Under the pieces are notes generated by a model. That model worked only from the letters and a program-made list of their open reading frames with translations, was not told the DNA's origin and ran no database searches. From an uncultured Enterobacter sp. (GTDB taxonomy: Bacteria; Pseudomonadota; Gammaproteobacteria; Enterobacterales; Enterobacteriaceae), in NCBI GenBank assembly GCA_946477805.1, contig CAMKZP010000215.1:1-6600 (forward strand): a stretch of DNA of 6,600 nucleotides, read 5' to 3'. The translations under genes and the position numbers were made by a program. This document shows positions 1 through 5,814 of this stretch, piece by piece. Each line of letters opens with the position of its first letter. The first letter of the stretch is position 1.

Positions 1-23
1 TCGGAGATGTGTATAAGAGACAG
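1..23 (+). other. Nextera (Tn5 mosaic end) sequencing adapter remnant, not genomic
   Basis: Bases 5-23 read AGATGTGTATAAGAGACAG, the 19-bp Tn5 mosaic end used in Illumina Nextera tagmentation. The four bases before it, TCGG, match the read-2 (i7 side) adapter; the read-1 adapter has CGTC there. This is therefore library adapter left on a contig end, not a resident Tn5/IS50 copy. It also creates short false reading frames whose peptides begin MCIRDR and MYKRQ, typical products of this adapter when it is translated. In the yhcC frame the adapter carries a TAA at 14-16, so that gene cannot be read further upstream. Genomic sequence starts at about base 24. Confidence 0.97.
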
Positions 24-739
24 GCGCAAAGCAGTATCTGGCCTATTTCCAGGCCTACACCAGCACGTGGGCGGAGGTGCAGGTGCTGCGTTCCATGTAC
101 CAGCAGGCGGTTTCTCAGGCCAATATCGTTGGCCTGTGCGTCGGCACGCGCCCGGACTGCGTGCCGGAGGCTGTGCTGGATCTGCTTAGCGAGTATAAAG
201 AACAGGGTTACGAGATCTGGCTGGAGCTTGGCCTGCAAACCGCGCATGACAAAACCCTGCACCGCATTAACCGCGGGCATGATTTTGCCTGCTACCAGCG
301 CACCGCGCGCCTCGCCCGGGAGCGCGGGCTGAAAGTCTGTTCGCATTTGATTGTTGGCTTGCCGGGAGAAGGGCAGCAGCACGGGCTGGAGACGCTGGAA
401 AGGGTGGTGGAAACCGGCGTGGACGGCATCAAGCTCCACCCGCTGCACATAGTCAAAGGCAGTATTATGGCGAAAGCCTGGGAGGCGGGGCGGTTAGATG
501 GCATCGGGCTTGACGAATATACGATCACGGCGGGAGAGATGATCCGCCACACGCCGCCGGAGGTTATCTACCATCGCATCTCCGCCAGCGCGCGCCGCCC
601 AACGCTTCTGGCACCGCTGTGGTGTGAGAACCGCTGGACGGGGATGGTGGAAATAGACCGCTATCTTCAGGAAAACGGCGTGCAGGGTTCGGCGCTGGGC
701 CGCCCGTGGGTTCCCCGCCTACCGGCGACGACCGCCTAA
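24..739 (+). CDS. yhcC: YhcC-family radical SAM protein, 5'-truncated at contig end
   Basis: Complete codons run from 26 (GCA) to the TAA at 737-739, giving 237 residues. They match the C-terminal three quarters of E. coli YhcC (about 309 aa; TIGR01212 radical SAM family). Recognisable stretches are VGLCVGTRPDCVPEAVLDLL, LELGLQTAHDKTLHRINRGH, HLIVGLPGEG and the tail GSALGRPW. The missing N-terminal part, about 70 residues, would hold the cysteine motif that binds the SAM-coordinating 4Fe-4S cluster, so no cluster ligand can be checked. The GTG at 77 is only an internal codon. The family is cytosolic; I know of no firmly established substrate. In E. coli the gene sits between arcB and gltB, not beside yjgR. 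The last residues after GRPWVP (RLPATTA) do not look like the usual YhcC end and are read antisense through the yjgR terminus, which suggests a junction near 714-718. Identity of the fragment is secure; its true C-terminus is not. Confidence 0.9.
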
Positions 740-2221
740 CAGGCTCCCCAGCATGCCGCGCACAATCTGGCTGGTGACCTGTCGCGCCGCGCTTTTCGCC
801 ATGGTTTGCACCACGCCGTCGCGTTTACCGCCGCGCGGCCCGGTGGTGCCGAACAGGATATCTTTTAATCCACCGAGAATACCGTCATCCACGGCAACAG
901 ACTGACCTTTAGCGGCTGGCGCACCCTGCGCCTCCGTTGTCGCCTGTACGCCTTTCTGCAGCATCTCAAACGCTGACTCCCGGTCCACCTCGTCTTCATA
1001 CTTTCCATAAACCGGAGAGTGGTTGATCAGGCCGTTGCGTTCATCGTCCGTTACCGGCCCCATGCGCGAGCAGGGGGCTATCACCATTGCGCGCTCCACG
1101 ATGGAGGGGCTGCCTTTGGCGTCCAGGAAGGAGATGAGCGCTTCACCAGTTCCCAGCGCCTGAATGGCCGCTTCGGTGTCAAAAGCCGGGTTGGCGCGCA
1201 TGGTTTGCGCGGCGGCTTTTACTGCCTTCTGGTCTTTCGGCGTAAAGGCGCGCAGGGCATGCTGCACGCGGTTACCAAGCTGGCCCAGCACGTTATCGGG
1301 TATATCCGACGGATTCTGTGACACAAACCAGACGCCAACGCCTTTGGAGCGGATCAGGCGAATGACCTGTTCAATTTTGTCCAGCAGCACCTGCGGCGCG
1401 TCGTTAAACAGCAGATGCGCTTCGTCAAAGAAGAACACCAGTTTGGGTTTTTCGAGATCGCCCGCCTCGGGCAGCTGCTCGTAGAGTTCAGAAAGCATCC
1501 ACAGCAGGCTGGCGGCGTAGAGCTTCGGCATCTGGTAGAGCTTCTCTGAACTCAGGATATTGATGATGCCTTTACCGCTGCTGTCGGTGCGCATCCAGTC
1601 TTTGATATCCAGCATCGGCTCGCCGAAGAAGTGCTCGGCTCCCTGTTGTTCCAGCGTCAGCAGCCCACGCTGAATGGCTCCCACCGAGGCGCTGCTGATA
1701 TTGCCGTACTGGTTCTGGAAGGATTTAGCGTTATCACCGATGTATTGCGTAATAGCGCGCAGATCTTTGAAATCGAGCAGCAGCAGCCCCTGGTCGTCGG
1801 CAATCCGGAAGATGATGTTCAGCACGCCGGACTGCACGTCGTTGAGGTTGAGTAAACGGGCGAGGAGAAGGGGACCCAGGTCAGATACGGTCGCTCGCAC
1901 CGGGTGCCCTTTTTCACCGAAGATATCCCACACCACTACCGGGTTGCTGTGCGGCGTCCAGTCCGTAATGCCAATGTTCTTCAGCCGATCGAGCAGTTTT
2001 TCTGAGGCCGCGCCTTCCTGAGCCACGCCGGTTAAATCGCCTTTCACATCGGCCATAAAGACCGGTACGCCAATCCCGGAGAGGGATTCAGCCAGCTTTT
2101 GCAGGGTGACGGTTTTACCGGTTCCGGTGGCGCCCGTGATGAGGCCATGACGGTTCGCCATTGCGGGCAGTAAAAACAGCTCTTTTTCCAGCGTCCTGGC
2201 GATTAACAGCGGTGTACTCAT
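719..2221 (-). CDS. yjgR: HerA-like P-loop ATPase YjgR (DUF853 family)
   Basis: The 500 codons are the same length as E. coli YjgR and appear intact. The protein is a HerA/FtsK-superfamily P-loop ATPase. Walker A is GATGTGKT at residues 30-37 and Walker B is LVFFFDEAH at 261-269, with D266 and E267 as the likely Mg-binding and catalytic acids. A sensor-like strand, VWFVSQNPSDIP, lies at 297-308, and a conserved arginine region (GNRVQHALRAF) at 316-326. After about residue 425 comes a low-complexity linker rich in Ala, Gln and Gly, then a short amphipathic C-terminus ending GGRRR. No signal peptide or membrane segment is seen. Its biological role is not established; helicase or translocase activity is inferred from the fold. 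The ATG at 2219-2221 has a good ribosome binding site (GAGAGGA, 8-nt spacing). The gene is divergent from the kinase at 2359. Its stop codon overlaps the end of the yhcC frame by 21 bp. Confidence 0.95.
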   Translation of the reverse strand: MSTPLLIARTLEKELFLLPAMANRHGLITGATGTGKTVTLQKLAESLSGIGVPVFMADVKGDLTGVAQEGAASEKLLDRLKNIGITDWTPHSNPVVVWDIFGEKGHPVRATVSDLGPLLLARLLNLNDVQSGVLNIIFRIADDQGLLLLDFKDLRAITQYIGDNAKSFQNQYGNISSASVGAIQRGLLTLEQQGAEHFFGEPMLDIKDWMRTDSSGKGIINILSSEKLYQMPKLYAASLLWMLSELYEQLPEAGDLEKPKLVFFFDEAHLLFNDAPQVLLDKIEQVIRLIRSKGVGVWFVSQNPSDIPDNVLGQLGNRVQHALRAFTPKDQKAVKAAAQTMRANPAFDTEAAIQALGTGEALISFLDAKGSPSIVERAMVIAPCSRMGPVTDDERNGLINHSPVYGKYEDEVDRESAFEMLQKGVQATTEAQGAPAAKGQSVAVDDGILGGLKDILFGTTGPRGGKRDGVVQTMAKSAARQVTSQIVRGMLGSLLGGRRR

Positions 2222-2229
2222 GATGCGCG

Positions 2230-2236
2230 TCCTCTC
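2230..2236 (-). promoter_or_regulatory. Ribosome binding site of yjgR
   Basis: On the minus strand GAGAGGA is followed by 8 nt and then ATG. This is a near-consensus Shine-Dalgarno sequence and fixes the 500-residue start. Confidence 0.75.
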
Positions 2237-2250
2237 GTAGTCCTGGGTGG

Positions 2251-2280
2251 AGTATAGGCAACCTGACGGCGAAATGTCTG
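2251..2280 (-). promoter_or_regulatory. Putative sigma-70 promoter of yjgR
   Basis: On the minus strand a -10 hexamer TATACT (2251-2256; 5 of 6 consensus bases) lies 18 nt downstream of CAGACA (2275-2280; 4 of 6 matches to TTGACA). The predicted start of transcription near 2244 gives a leader of about 22 nt, just enough to hold the ribosome binding site. This is read by eye; no transcript data are available. Confidence 0.5.
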
Positions 2281-2320
2281 CGTAAATTCCTCACTTTGCG
2301 GCGCATTATCCAGTGCGGAC

Positions 2321-2334
2321 TATGCTTTTGCATA
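2321..2334. promoter_or_regulatory. Perfect inverted repeat upstream of the dihydroxyacetone kinase, possible operator
   Basis: TATGC-TTTT-GCATA is an exact 5-bp inverted repeat with a 4-nt spacer, ending 24 bp before the kinase ATG. TATGCT (2321-2326) could serve as a -10 hexamer, but the best upstream -35 candidate (TTTGCG, 2295-2300) is 20 nt away, which is too far for a good sigma-70 promoter. The kinase promoter is therefore unresolved. The repeat may bind a regulator or be chance in an AT-rich leader. Confidence 0.3.
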
Positions 2335-2350
2335 CGGTAGACAAAATTTT

Positions 2351-2354
2351 GGGA
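2351..2354 (+). promoter_or_regulatory. Weak ribosome binding site of the dihydroxyacetone kinase
   Basis: GGGA ends 4 nt before the ATG at 2359. It is short and close to the start codon, so initiation may be modest. It still supports this start, which gives MSRFFFN, matching the N-terminus of the C. freundii enzyme. Confidence 0.5.
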
Positions 2355-2358
2355 AACT

Positions 2359-3996
2359 ATGTCCAGATTCTTTTTTAACGATCGCAAACAGCTTGTTAAT
2401 GATGCCATTGAAGGCATACTCCTCTCTGCGCCGCACGGTAATCTCGTTAAGCTTGATATCGATCCGGCCATCCGCGTGGTGGCACGCGGCGACTGGGATA
2501 AAAGCCGCGTGGCGGTTATTTCCGGTGGGGGTTCCGGCCACGAACCGGCGCACGCTGGCTTTGTTGGCAAAGGGATGCTCACGGCAGCGGTATGTGGCGA
2601 TCTGTTTGCCTCCCCGAGCGTGGATGCGGTACTGAATGCCATTGTGGCGGTGACGGGGGATCGCGGCTGCCTGCTGATTGTGAAAAACTACACCGGTGAC
2701 CGCCTGAACTTCGGCCTGGCGGCTGAAAGGGCGAAACGCTACGGGCTGAAGGTCGAGATGGTGATTGTCGCGGACGATATCGCTCTGCCGGAGAACAAGC
2801 AGCCGCGCGGCATCGCCGGTACCGCGCTGGTGCATAAAATTGCGGGCTACGCGGCAGAGCAGGGGAAATCACTCACCGAAGTGCGGGATATTGCGCAACA
2901 GGCCTGCGATAACCTCTGGAGCCTGGGGGTAGCGATGCAAACCTGCAACCTGCCGGGCAGCGATGATAAAGAGGGGCGAATCAGGCAAGGACACGTCGAG
3001 CTGGGGCTGGGCATTCACGGTGAGCCGGGTGCCTCCGTCGTGGATACGCAAAACAGCAAAGAGATTATTGATACCCTGGTCGCGCCGCTTAAGACGCAGG
3101 CGGGCGAGGGGCGCTTTGCGGTGCTGATTAACAACCTCGGCGGGGTCTCCGCGCTGGAAATGGCGTTACTCACCAAAGAGCTGGCGCATTCGGCCCTGAA
3201 AGAGAACATCGCGTATCTCATCGGCCCGGCACCACTGGTGAGCGCTTTGGATATGAAGGGCTTTTCGCTTACCCTGCTAAAGCTGAACGATCTCTTCGAA
3301 AAAGCGCTACATGCTGAGGTTGAGACGCTGGGCTGGCAAAAACCCGTGGCGTTTGCACCGCTGCGTACCGTTGCGCATAGCGCTATTCAGGATCGGGTGG
3401 AGTTCACTCCATCGAACAATCCGCAGGTGAAAGCGTTTGTCTCTTCGGTAACCGAAACGCTGATTCAGCTGGAAAATCGCCTGAACGCGCTGGATGCGAA
3501 AGTGGGTGACGGCGATACCGGCTCCACCTTTGCGCAAGGCGCGCGGGATATTGCGCAGCGCCTGCAGGAGCAGAAGCTCCCGCTTGATAATGTATCGACG
3601 CTGCTATTGCTGGTGGGCGAGCGGCTGGCCACGGTGATGGGCGGATCGAGCGGAGTGCTGATGTCGATCTTCTTCACCGCTGCCGGGCAAAAACTCCATG
3701 ACGGGCAAACGCTGCCGGAGGCGTTACTCAGCGGGCTGGCGCAGATGAAGCAGTACGGCGGGGCCGATCTCGGCGACCGCACGCTGATCGACGCACTGCA
3801 ACCGGCGCTTGAGGCCTTGCAGAAAGGGGATCTTCAGGCCGCTGCACAGGCGGCACGGCAAGGGGCTGAGGCAACGGCGAAGATGGCGAAAGCGGGCGCG
3901 GGGCGCTCGTCGTACGTCAATAAAGAGAATCTTGATGGGGTCATGGATCCCGGGGCGGCGGCGGTGGCAGAAGTGTTTTCGGCACTGGTGAAGTAG
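2359..3996 (+). CDS. Single-chain ATP-dependent dihydroxyacetone kinase (DhaK-DhaL)
   Basis: The 545-residue product aligns along its whole length with the C. freundii dihydroxyacetone kinase (552 aa), which phosphorylates dihydroxyacetone, and also glyceraldehyde, with ATP to give DHAP for glycolysis. The N-terminal DhaK domain (about 1-335) has the glycine-rich GGGSGHEP at 56-63, NYTGD at 110-114, and H220 in GIHGEPG; H220 falls at the number of the C. freundii histidine that binds the substrate as a hemiaminal. The C-terminal DhaL domain (about 354-545) has DAKVGDGDTGST, with D379, D384 and D386 as Mg-ATP ligands, then GGSSG at 428-432 and GGADLGDRT at 467-475. Fusion of K and L domains and absence of a DhaM gene point to ATP, not PEP/PTS, as phosphate donor. 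The protein is cytosolic. It stands alone, divergent from yjgR and convergent with ahr, with no dha regulon (glycerol dehydrogenase, diol dehydratase) beside it. It may serve free dihydroxyacetone scavenging; this is inference. Confidence 0.93.
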   Translation: MSRFFFNDRKQLVNDAIEGILLSAPHGNLVKLDIDPAIRVVARGDWDKSRVAVISGGGSGHEPAHAGFVGKGMLTAAVCGDLFASPSVDAVLNAIVAVTGDRGCLLIVKNYTGDRLNFGLAAERAKRYGLKVEMVIVADDIALPENKQPRGIAGTALVHKIAGYAAEQGKSLTEVRDIAQQACDNLWSLGVAMQTCNLPGSDDKEGRIRQGHVELGLGIHGEPGASVVDTQNSKEIIDTLVAPLKTQAGEGRFAVLINNLGGVSALEMALLTKELAHSALKENIAYLIGPAPLVSALDMKGFSLTLLKLNDLFEKALHAEVETLGWQKPVAFAPLRTVAHSAIQDRVEFTPSNNPQVKAFVSSVTETLIQLENRLNALDAKVGDGDTGSTFAQGARDIAQRLQEQKLPLDNVSTLLLLVGERLATVMGGSSGVLMSIFFTAAGQKLHDGQTLPEALLSGLAQMKQYGGADLGDRTLIDALQPALEALQKGDLQAAAQAARQGAEATAKMAKAGAGRSSYVNKENLDGVMDPGAAAVAEVFSALVK

Positions 3997-4005
3997 GGGA
4001 AAATC

Positions 4006-4031
4006 GCCCGGTGGCGCTGCGCTTACCGGGC
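4006..4031 (+). repeat. REP element, unit 1 of a BIME
   Basis: GCCCGGT (4006-4012) pairs exactly with ACCGGGC (4025-4031) around a GC-rich loop containing GGCGCTGCGC. The form matches enterobacterial REP/PU sequences (GCCSGRTGGCG...CTTACCSGGC). It lies 9 bp after the kinase stop codon, where it can stabilise the mRNA 3' end or help end transcription. Confidence 0.85.
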
Positions 4032-4049
4032 TGATAAAACCGGATGCGT

Positions 4050-4077
4050 GCCGGGTAAGGCGAAGCCGCCACCCGGC
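4050..4077 (-). repeat. REP element, unit 2 of a BIME, inverted relative to unit 1
   Basis: GCCGGGT (4050-4056) pairs exactly with ACCCGGC (4071-4077). Read on the minus strand it is the standard enteric REP GCCGGGTGGCGGCTTCGCC followed by TTACCCGGC. It lies 9 bp after the ahr stop codon. Together with unit 1 and the 18-bp spacer (4032-4049) it makes a two-unit BIME between convergent genes, a usual location. No T-run terminator accompanies either unit, so the pair probably serves as the 3' boundary of both transcripts. Confidence 0.9.
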
Positions 4078-4086
4078 AATGTCACA

Positions 4087-5106
4087 TCAGAAATCCGCTT
4101 TCAATACCACGCGGTAGCGGGCTTTCCCGTCACGCACGTGCTGAATGGCTTCGTTGATCTTCGACATCGGGTACAGCTCGGTGGTGGGTGCCACTTTGGT
4201 GCGCCCGGCAAACTTCATCAGCTTGCGCAGTTCATATGGCGTACCGGTCGCAGAGCCGGATACGCTGCGGTCACCGCCAATGAGGGTGAACGCCGGAACC
4301 GGCAGCGGCTTCAGCACTGCGCCGACGGTATGGAAGTTACCGCCGTGGGCCAGCGCTTCAAAGTACGGCTGCCAGTCGAGATCGACGTTTACGGTGTTGA
4401 TGATCAGATCAAACTGACCCGCATGAGCTTTCAGCGCTTGAGGATCGCGACTGTTCACCACTTTATCCGCACCCATCGCCAGCACTTCTTTCTCTTTCGC
4501 CGGGTTCGAGCTAAACGCCGTGACTTCGCAGCCCATCGCGTGCAGCAGCTTGATGGCGATATGGCCCAGGCCGCCAATACCGATTACCCCTACGCGGCTG
4601 GTGGCGGTGACGTGGTGCATCAGCAGCGGTTTAAAGACGGTGATGCCCCCGCACAGCAGCGGCCCAGCGGATTCGATATCAATGCTGTCCGGCAGCGGGA
4701 TCACCCATTGCCAGTCGGCGCGCAGCTTATCGGCAAAACCGCCCTTGTTCAGAATGGTTGGCGTAGCGCCTTCGAGGCAGTTGATCTGGTTCCCGCTGAT
4801 ACAGGCGTCGCAGTGGCCGCAGCTGCGTGCCGTCCAGCCGATGCCCACGCGCTGGCCGACCTTCAGCCCCTTGTCCTGCGCGGCGCTACCGAGCGCCACG
4901 ACGCGACCAATAACTTCGTGTCCGGCAACCAGCGGATAGCTGGAGAAGCCCCATTCGTTGTCGATCATTGAGAGATCCGAGTGGCAGATCCCGCAGTAAT
5001 CCACCTGCACCTCGACGTCTTCTGCTTTTAGGTCGCCCGCATCGTACTCGTACAGCTCAAGTTCTGCACCCGCCTGCGGTGCGGCGTAGCTTTTTATCTT
5101 CGACAT
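4087..5106 (-). CDS. ahr: NADPH-dependent aldehyde reductase Ahr (YjgB), zinc MDR family
   Basis: Starting at the ATG at 5104-5106 the product has 339 residues, the length of E. coli Ahr, and is very close to it throughout. The family reduces a wide range of aldehydes to alcohols with NADPH in the cytosol. Visible features: the catalytic zinc site with C38 (YCGICHSD), H63-E64 (AGHEV) and C152 (LLCGGIT); the structural zinc cysteines C96, C99, C102 and C110; and the Rossmann motif GIGGLG at 176-181, followed by FSSNPAK at about 198-204, a loop fitting NADPH rather than NADH. A further in-frame ATG upstream (5146-5148) would add 14 residues absent from E. coli, but it lacks a ribosome binding site; the chosen start has GGGGGA 6 nt upstream. 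The gene is downstream of yjgM on the same strand with an 83-bp gap and no clear terminator, so read-through is possible. It is convergent with the kinase. Confidence 0.95.
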   Translation of the reverse strand: MSKIKSYAAPQAGAELELYEYDAGDLKAEDVEVQVDYCGICHSDLSMIDNEWGFSSYPLVAGHEVIGRVVALGSAAQDKGLKVGQRVGIGWTARSCGHCDACISGNQINCLEGATPTILNKGGFADKLRADWQWVIPLPDSIDIESAGPLLCGGITVFKPLLMHHVTATSRVGVIGIGGLGHIAIKLLHAMGCEVTAFSSNPAKEKEVLAMGADKVVNSRDPQALKAHAGQFDLIINTVNVDLDWQPYFEALAHGGNFHTVGAVLKPLPVPAFTLIGGDRSVSGSATGTPYELRKLMKFAGRTKVAPTTELYPMSKINEAIQHVRDGKARYRVVLKADF

Positions 5107-5112
5107 CGTTTT

Positions 5113-5118
5113 TCCCCC
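5113..5118 (-). promoter_or_regulatory. Ribosome binding site that sets the ahr start
   Basis: On the minus strand GGGGGA is followed by 6 nt and the ATG at 5104-5106. It lies inside the 14-codon extension of the longer frame, and so argues for the 339-residue protein. Confidence 0.7.
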
Positions 5119-5126
5119 GTTATGGT

Positions 5127-5157
5127 GTGAACTGAGAGTGTAGAGCATTCAGTTTAC
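5127..5157. promoter_or_regulatory. Imperfect palindrome in the ahr leader, possible operator over a weak promoter
   Basis: GTGAACTGA (5127-5135) and TCAGTTTAC (5149-5157) are inverted repeats matching at 8 of 9 positions, with a 13-nt spacer. A minus-strand TACACT (5137-5142; 4 of 6 to TATAAT) that could be the ahr -10 hexamer sits between the arms; no good -35 is visible. The layout would suit a repressor dimer covering the promoter. It could also be a chance repeat or a weak RNA hairpin. I do not recognise the binding protein. Confidence 0.35.
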
Positions 5158-5189
5158 AGTCGCTTAACAGAAGAGGGCAGGAACGAAAT

Positions 5190-5693
5190 TTACAGACTTT
5201 TCAGCATTCTGACTTCGCAATCAACGTGGCCGGTACAGCCCAGCGGCGCGTCGATATGTTCGAAGCCCAGATGTTCATACAGGCCGATGGCTTCTTTGAG
5301 GAAGGCGGTCGTTTCGAGGTAACAGCGTGTAAAGCCCTGGGTACGCGCGTGTTCAAGGGCGATCAGCGCCAGCTTTTTCGCCAGACCTTGCCCGCGTACG
5401 GATGGCAGGAAATACATTTTCTGTAGCTCGCAGATATCCGGCTCGCTGCAGCTGAGCGGCGCCACGCCGCCGCCGCCCACAACCTTACCGTCCTGCTCGA
5501 TGACCCAGTAGGCATGGCCCGGCTGGCTGTACAGGTGGTAAAGCTCATCCAGATTCGGGTCGGCAACCGTATAGCCTTTGTCGGCGGTCAGGCCGTATTC
5601 GGCAGAGACGGCGCGGATAACAGCGGCGATGGCCGAGTTATCCTGTTCAGTGATCCGACGCATCGTCGTCGCGACGGGGGTAATCACGCTCAT
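5190..5693 (-). CDS. yjgM: GNAT N-acetyltransferase YjgM (AaaT-type)
   Basis: From the ATG at 5691-5693 the product has 167 residues, the same as E. coli YjgM, with the same ten-residue lead before MRR. It is a single GNAT domain that transfers acetyl from acetyl-CoA to an amine. The acetyl-CoA pyrophosphate loop is VRGQGLAKKL (Q/RxxGxG/A type) at about residues 100-109, preceded by the LQKMYFLP strand; ETTAFLKEAIGLYEHLGFEH forms the C-terminal part. E. coli YjgM (AaaT) is described as an L-amino acid N-acetyltransferase; substrate here is inferred from that. In-frame ATGs at 5703-5705 and 5736-5738 would give 171 or 182 residues. The last would add a short hydrophobic N-terminus (LLTAVVCLFF), but neither has a ribosome binding site and the extension overlaps the likely promoter. 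The start choice is good but not certain. The gene follows valS on the same strand, separated by a terminator. yjgN, which lies between yjgM and valS in E. coli, is absent. Confidence 0.9.
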   Translation of the reverse strand: MSVITPVATTMRRITEQDNSAIAAVIRAVSAEYGLTADKGYTVADPNLDELYHLYSQPGHAYWVIEQDGKVVGGGGVAPLSCSEPDICELQKMYFLPSVRGQGLAKKLALIALEHARTQGFTRCYLETTAFLKEAIGLYEHLGFEHIDAPLGCTGHVDCEVRMLKSL

Positions 5694-5728
5694 AGCATTA
5701 CTCATGAAAAATAAACACACAACTGCTG

Positions 5729-5757
5729 TTAATAGCATCGCAGAAAAGGGAGTGCAA
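5729..5757 (-). promoter_or_regulatory. Putative extended -10 promoter of yjgM
   Basis: On the minus strand TTGCAC (5752-5757) is followed after 17 nt by TATTAA (5729-5734), which is preceded by TGC, making an extended -10 (TGnTATTAA). The predicted start near 5722 leaves a leader of about 29 nt before the 167-residue start. It would be downstream of the valS terminator, so yjgM would be transcribed on its own. Read by eye. Confidence 0.45.
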
Positions 5758-5779
5758 GCGAGGAGTTTTCAGGAAGAGA

Positions 5780-5807
5780 ACCCCTTACGCCATGAAGCGT
5801 AAGGGGT
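5780..5807 (-). terminator. Intrinsic-type terminator of valS
   Basis: ACCCCTTACGC (5780-5790) and GCGTAAGGGGT (5797-5807) form a perfect 11-bp stem with a 6-nt loop, starting 7 nt after the valS stop codon. On the minus strand the stem is followed by a pyrimidine-rich tract (TCTCTTCCT) rather than a pure T-run, so termination may be incomplete or rely on the stem's strength. Confidence 0.75.
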
Positions 5808-5814
5808 AAAAGCA

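Noticed and set aside
1..23. Tn5/IS50 insertion end
   Set aside because: The 19-bp mosaic end is an engineered sequence and is preceded by adapter bases. No transposase or target duplication is present.
7..332. Two small forward frames with peptides starting MCIRDR (7-189) and MYKRQ (9-332)
   Set aside because: Both start inside the Nextera adapter and continue out of frame through yhcC. They are artefacts.
2222..2358. A tRNA, small RNA or riboswitch in the yjgR-kinase gap
   Set aside because: The 137 bp contain no cloverleaf, no terminator hairpin and no recognisable aptamer. Only the yjgR promoter and a short palindrome are visible.
2115..2872. Three minus-strand frames (2115-2642, 2320-2835, 2579-2872)
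   Set aside because: They overlap the start of the dihydroxyacetone kinase in antisense. The first also crosses the yjgR start and intergenic gap. No motif or ribosome binding site supports them.
4048..4971. A 307-codon open frame on the + strand
   Set aside because: It starts within a REP unit and runs antisense to ahr. The composition (many His, Arg, Gln) is typical of a shadow frame and I recognise no family.
5126..5130. TGTGA half-site resembling a CRP site before ahr
   Set aside because: No matching TCACA follows after 6 nt, so it is not a credible CRP site.
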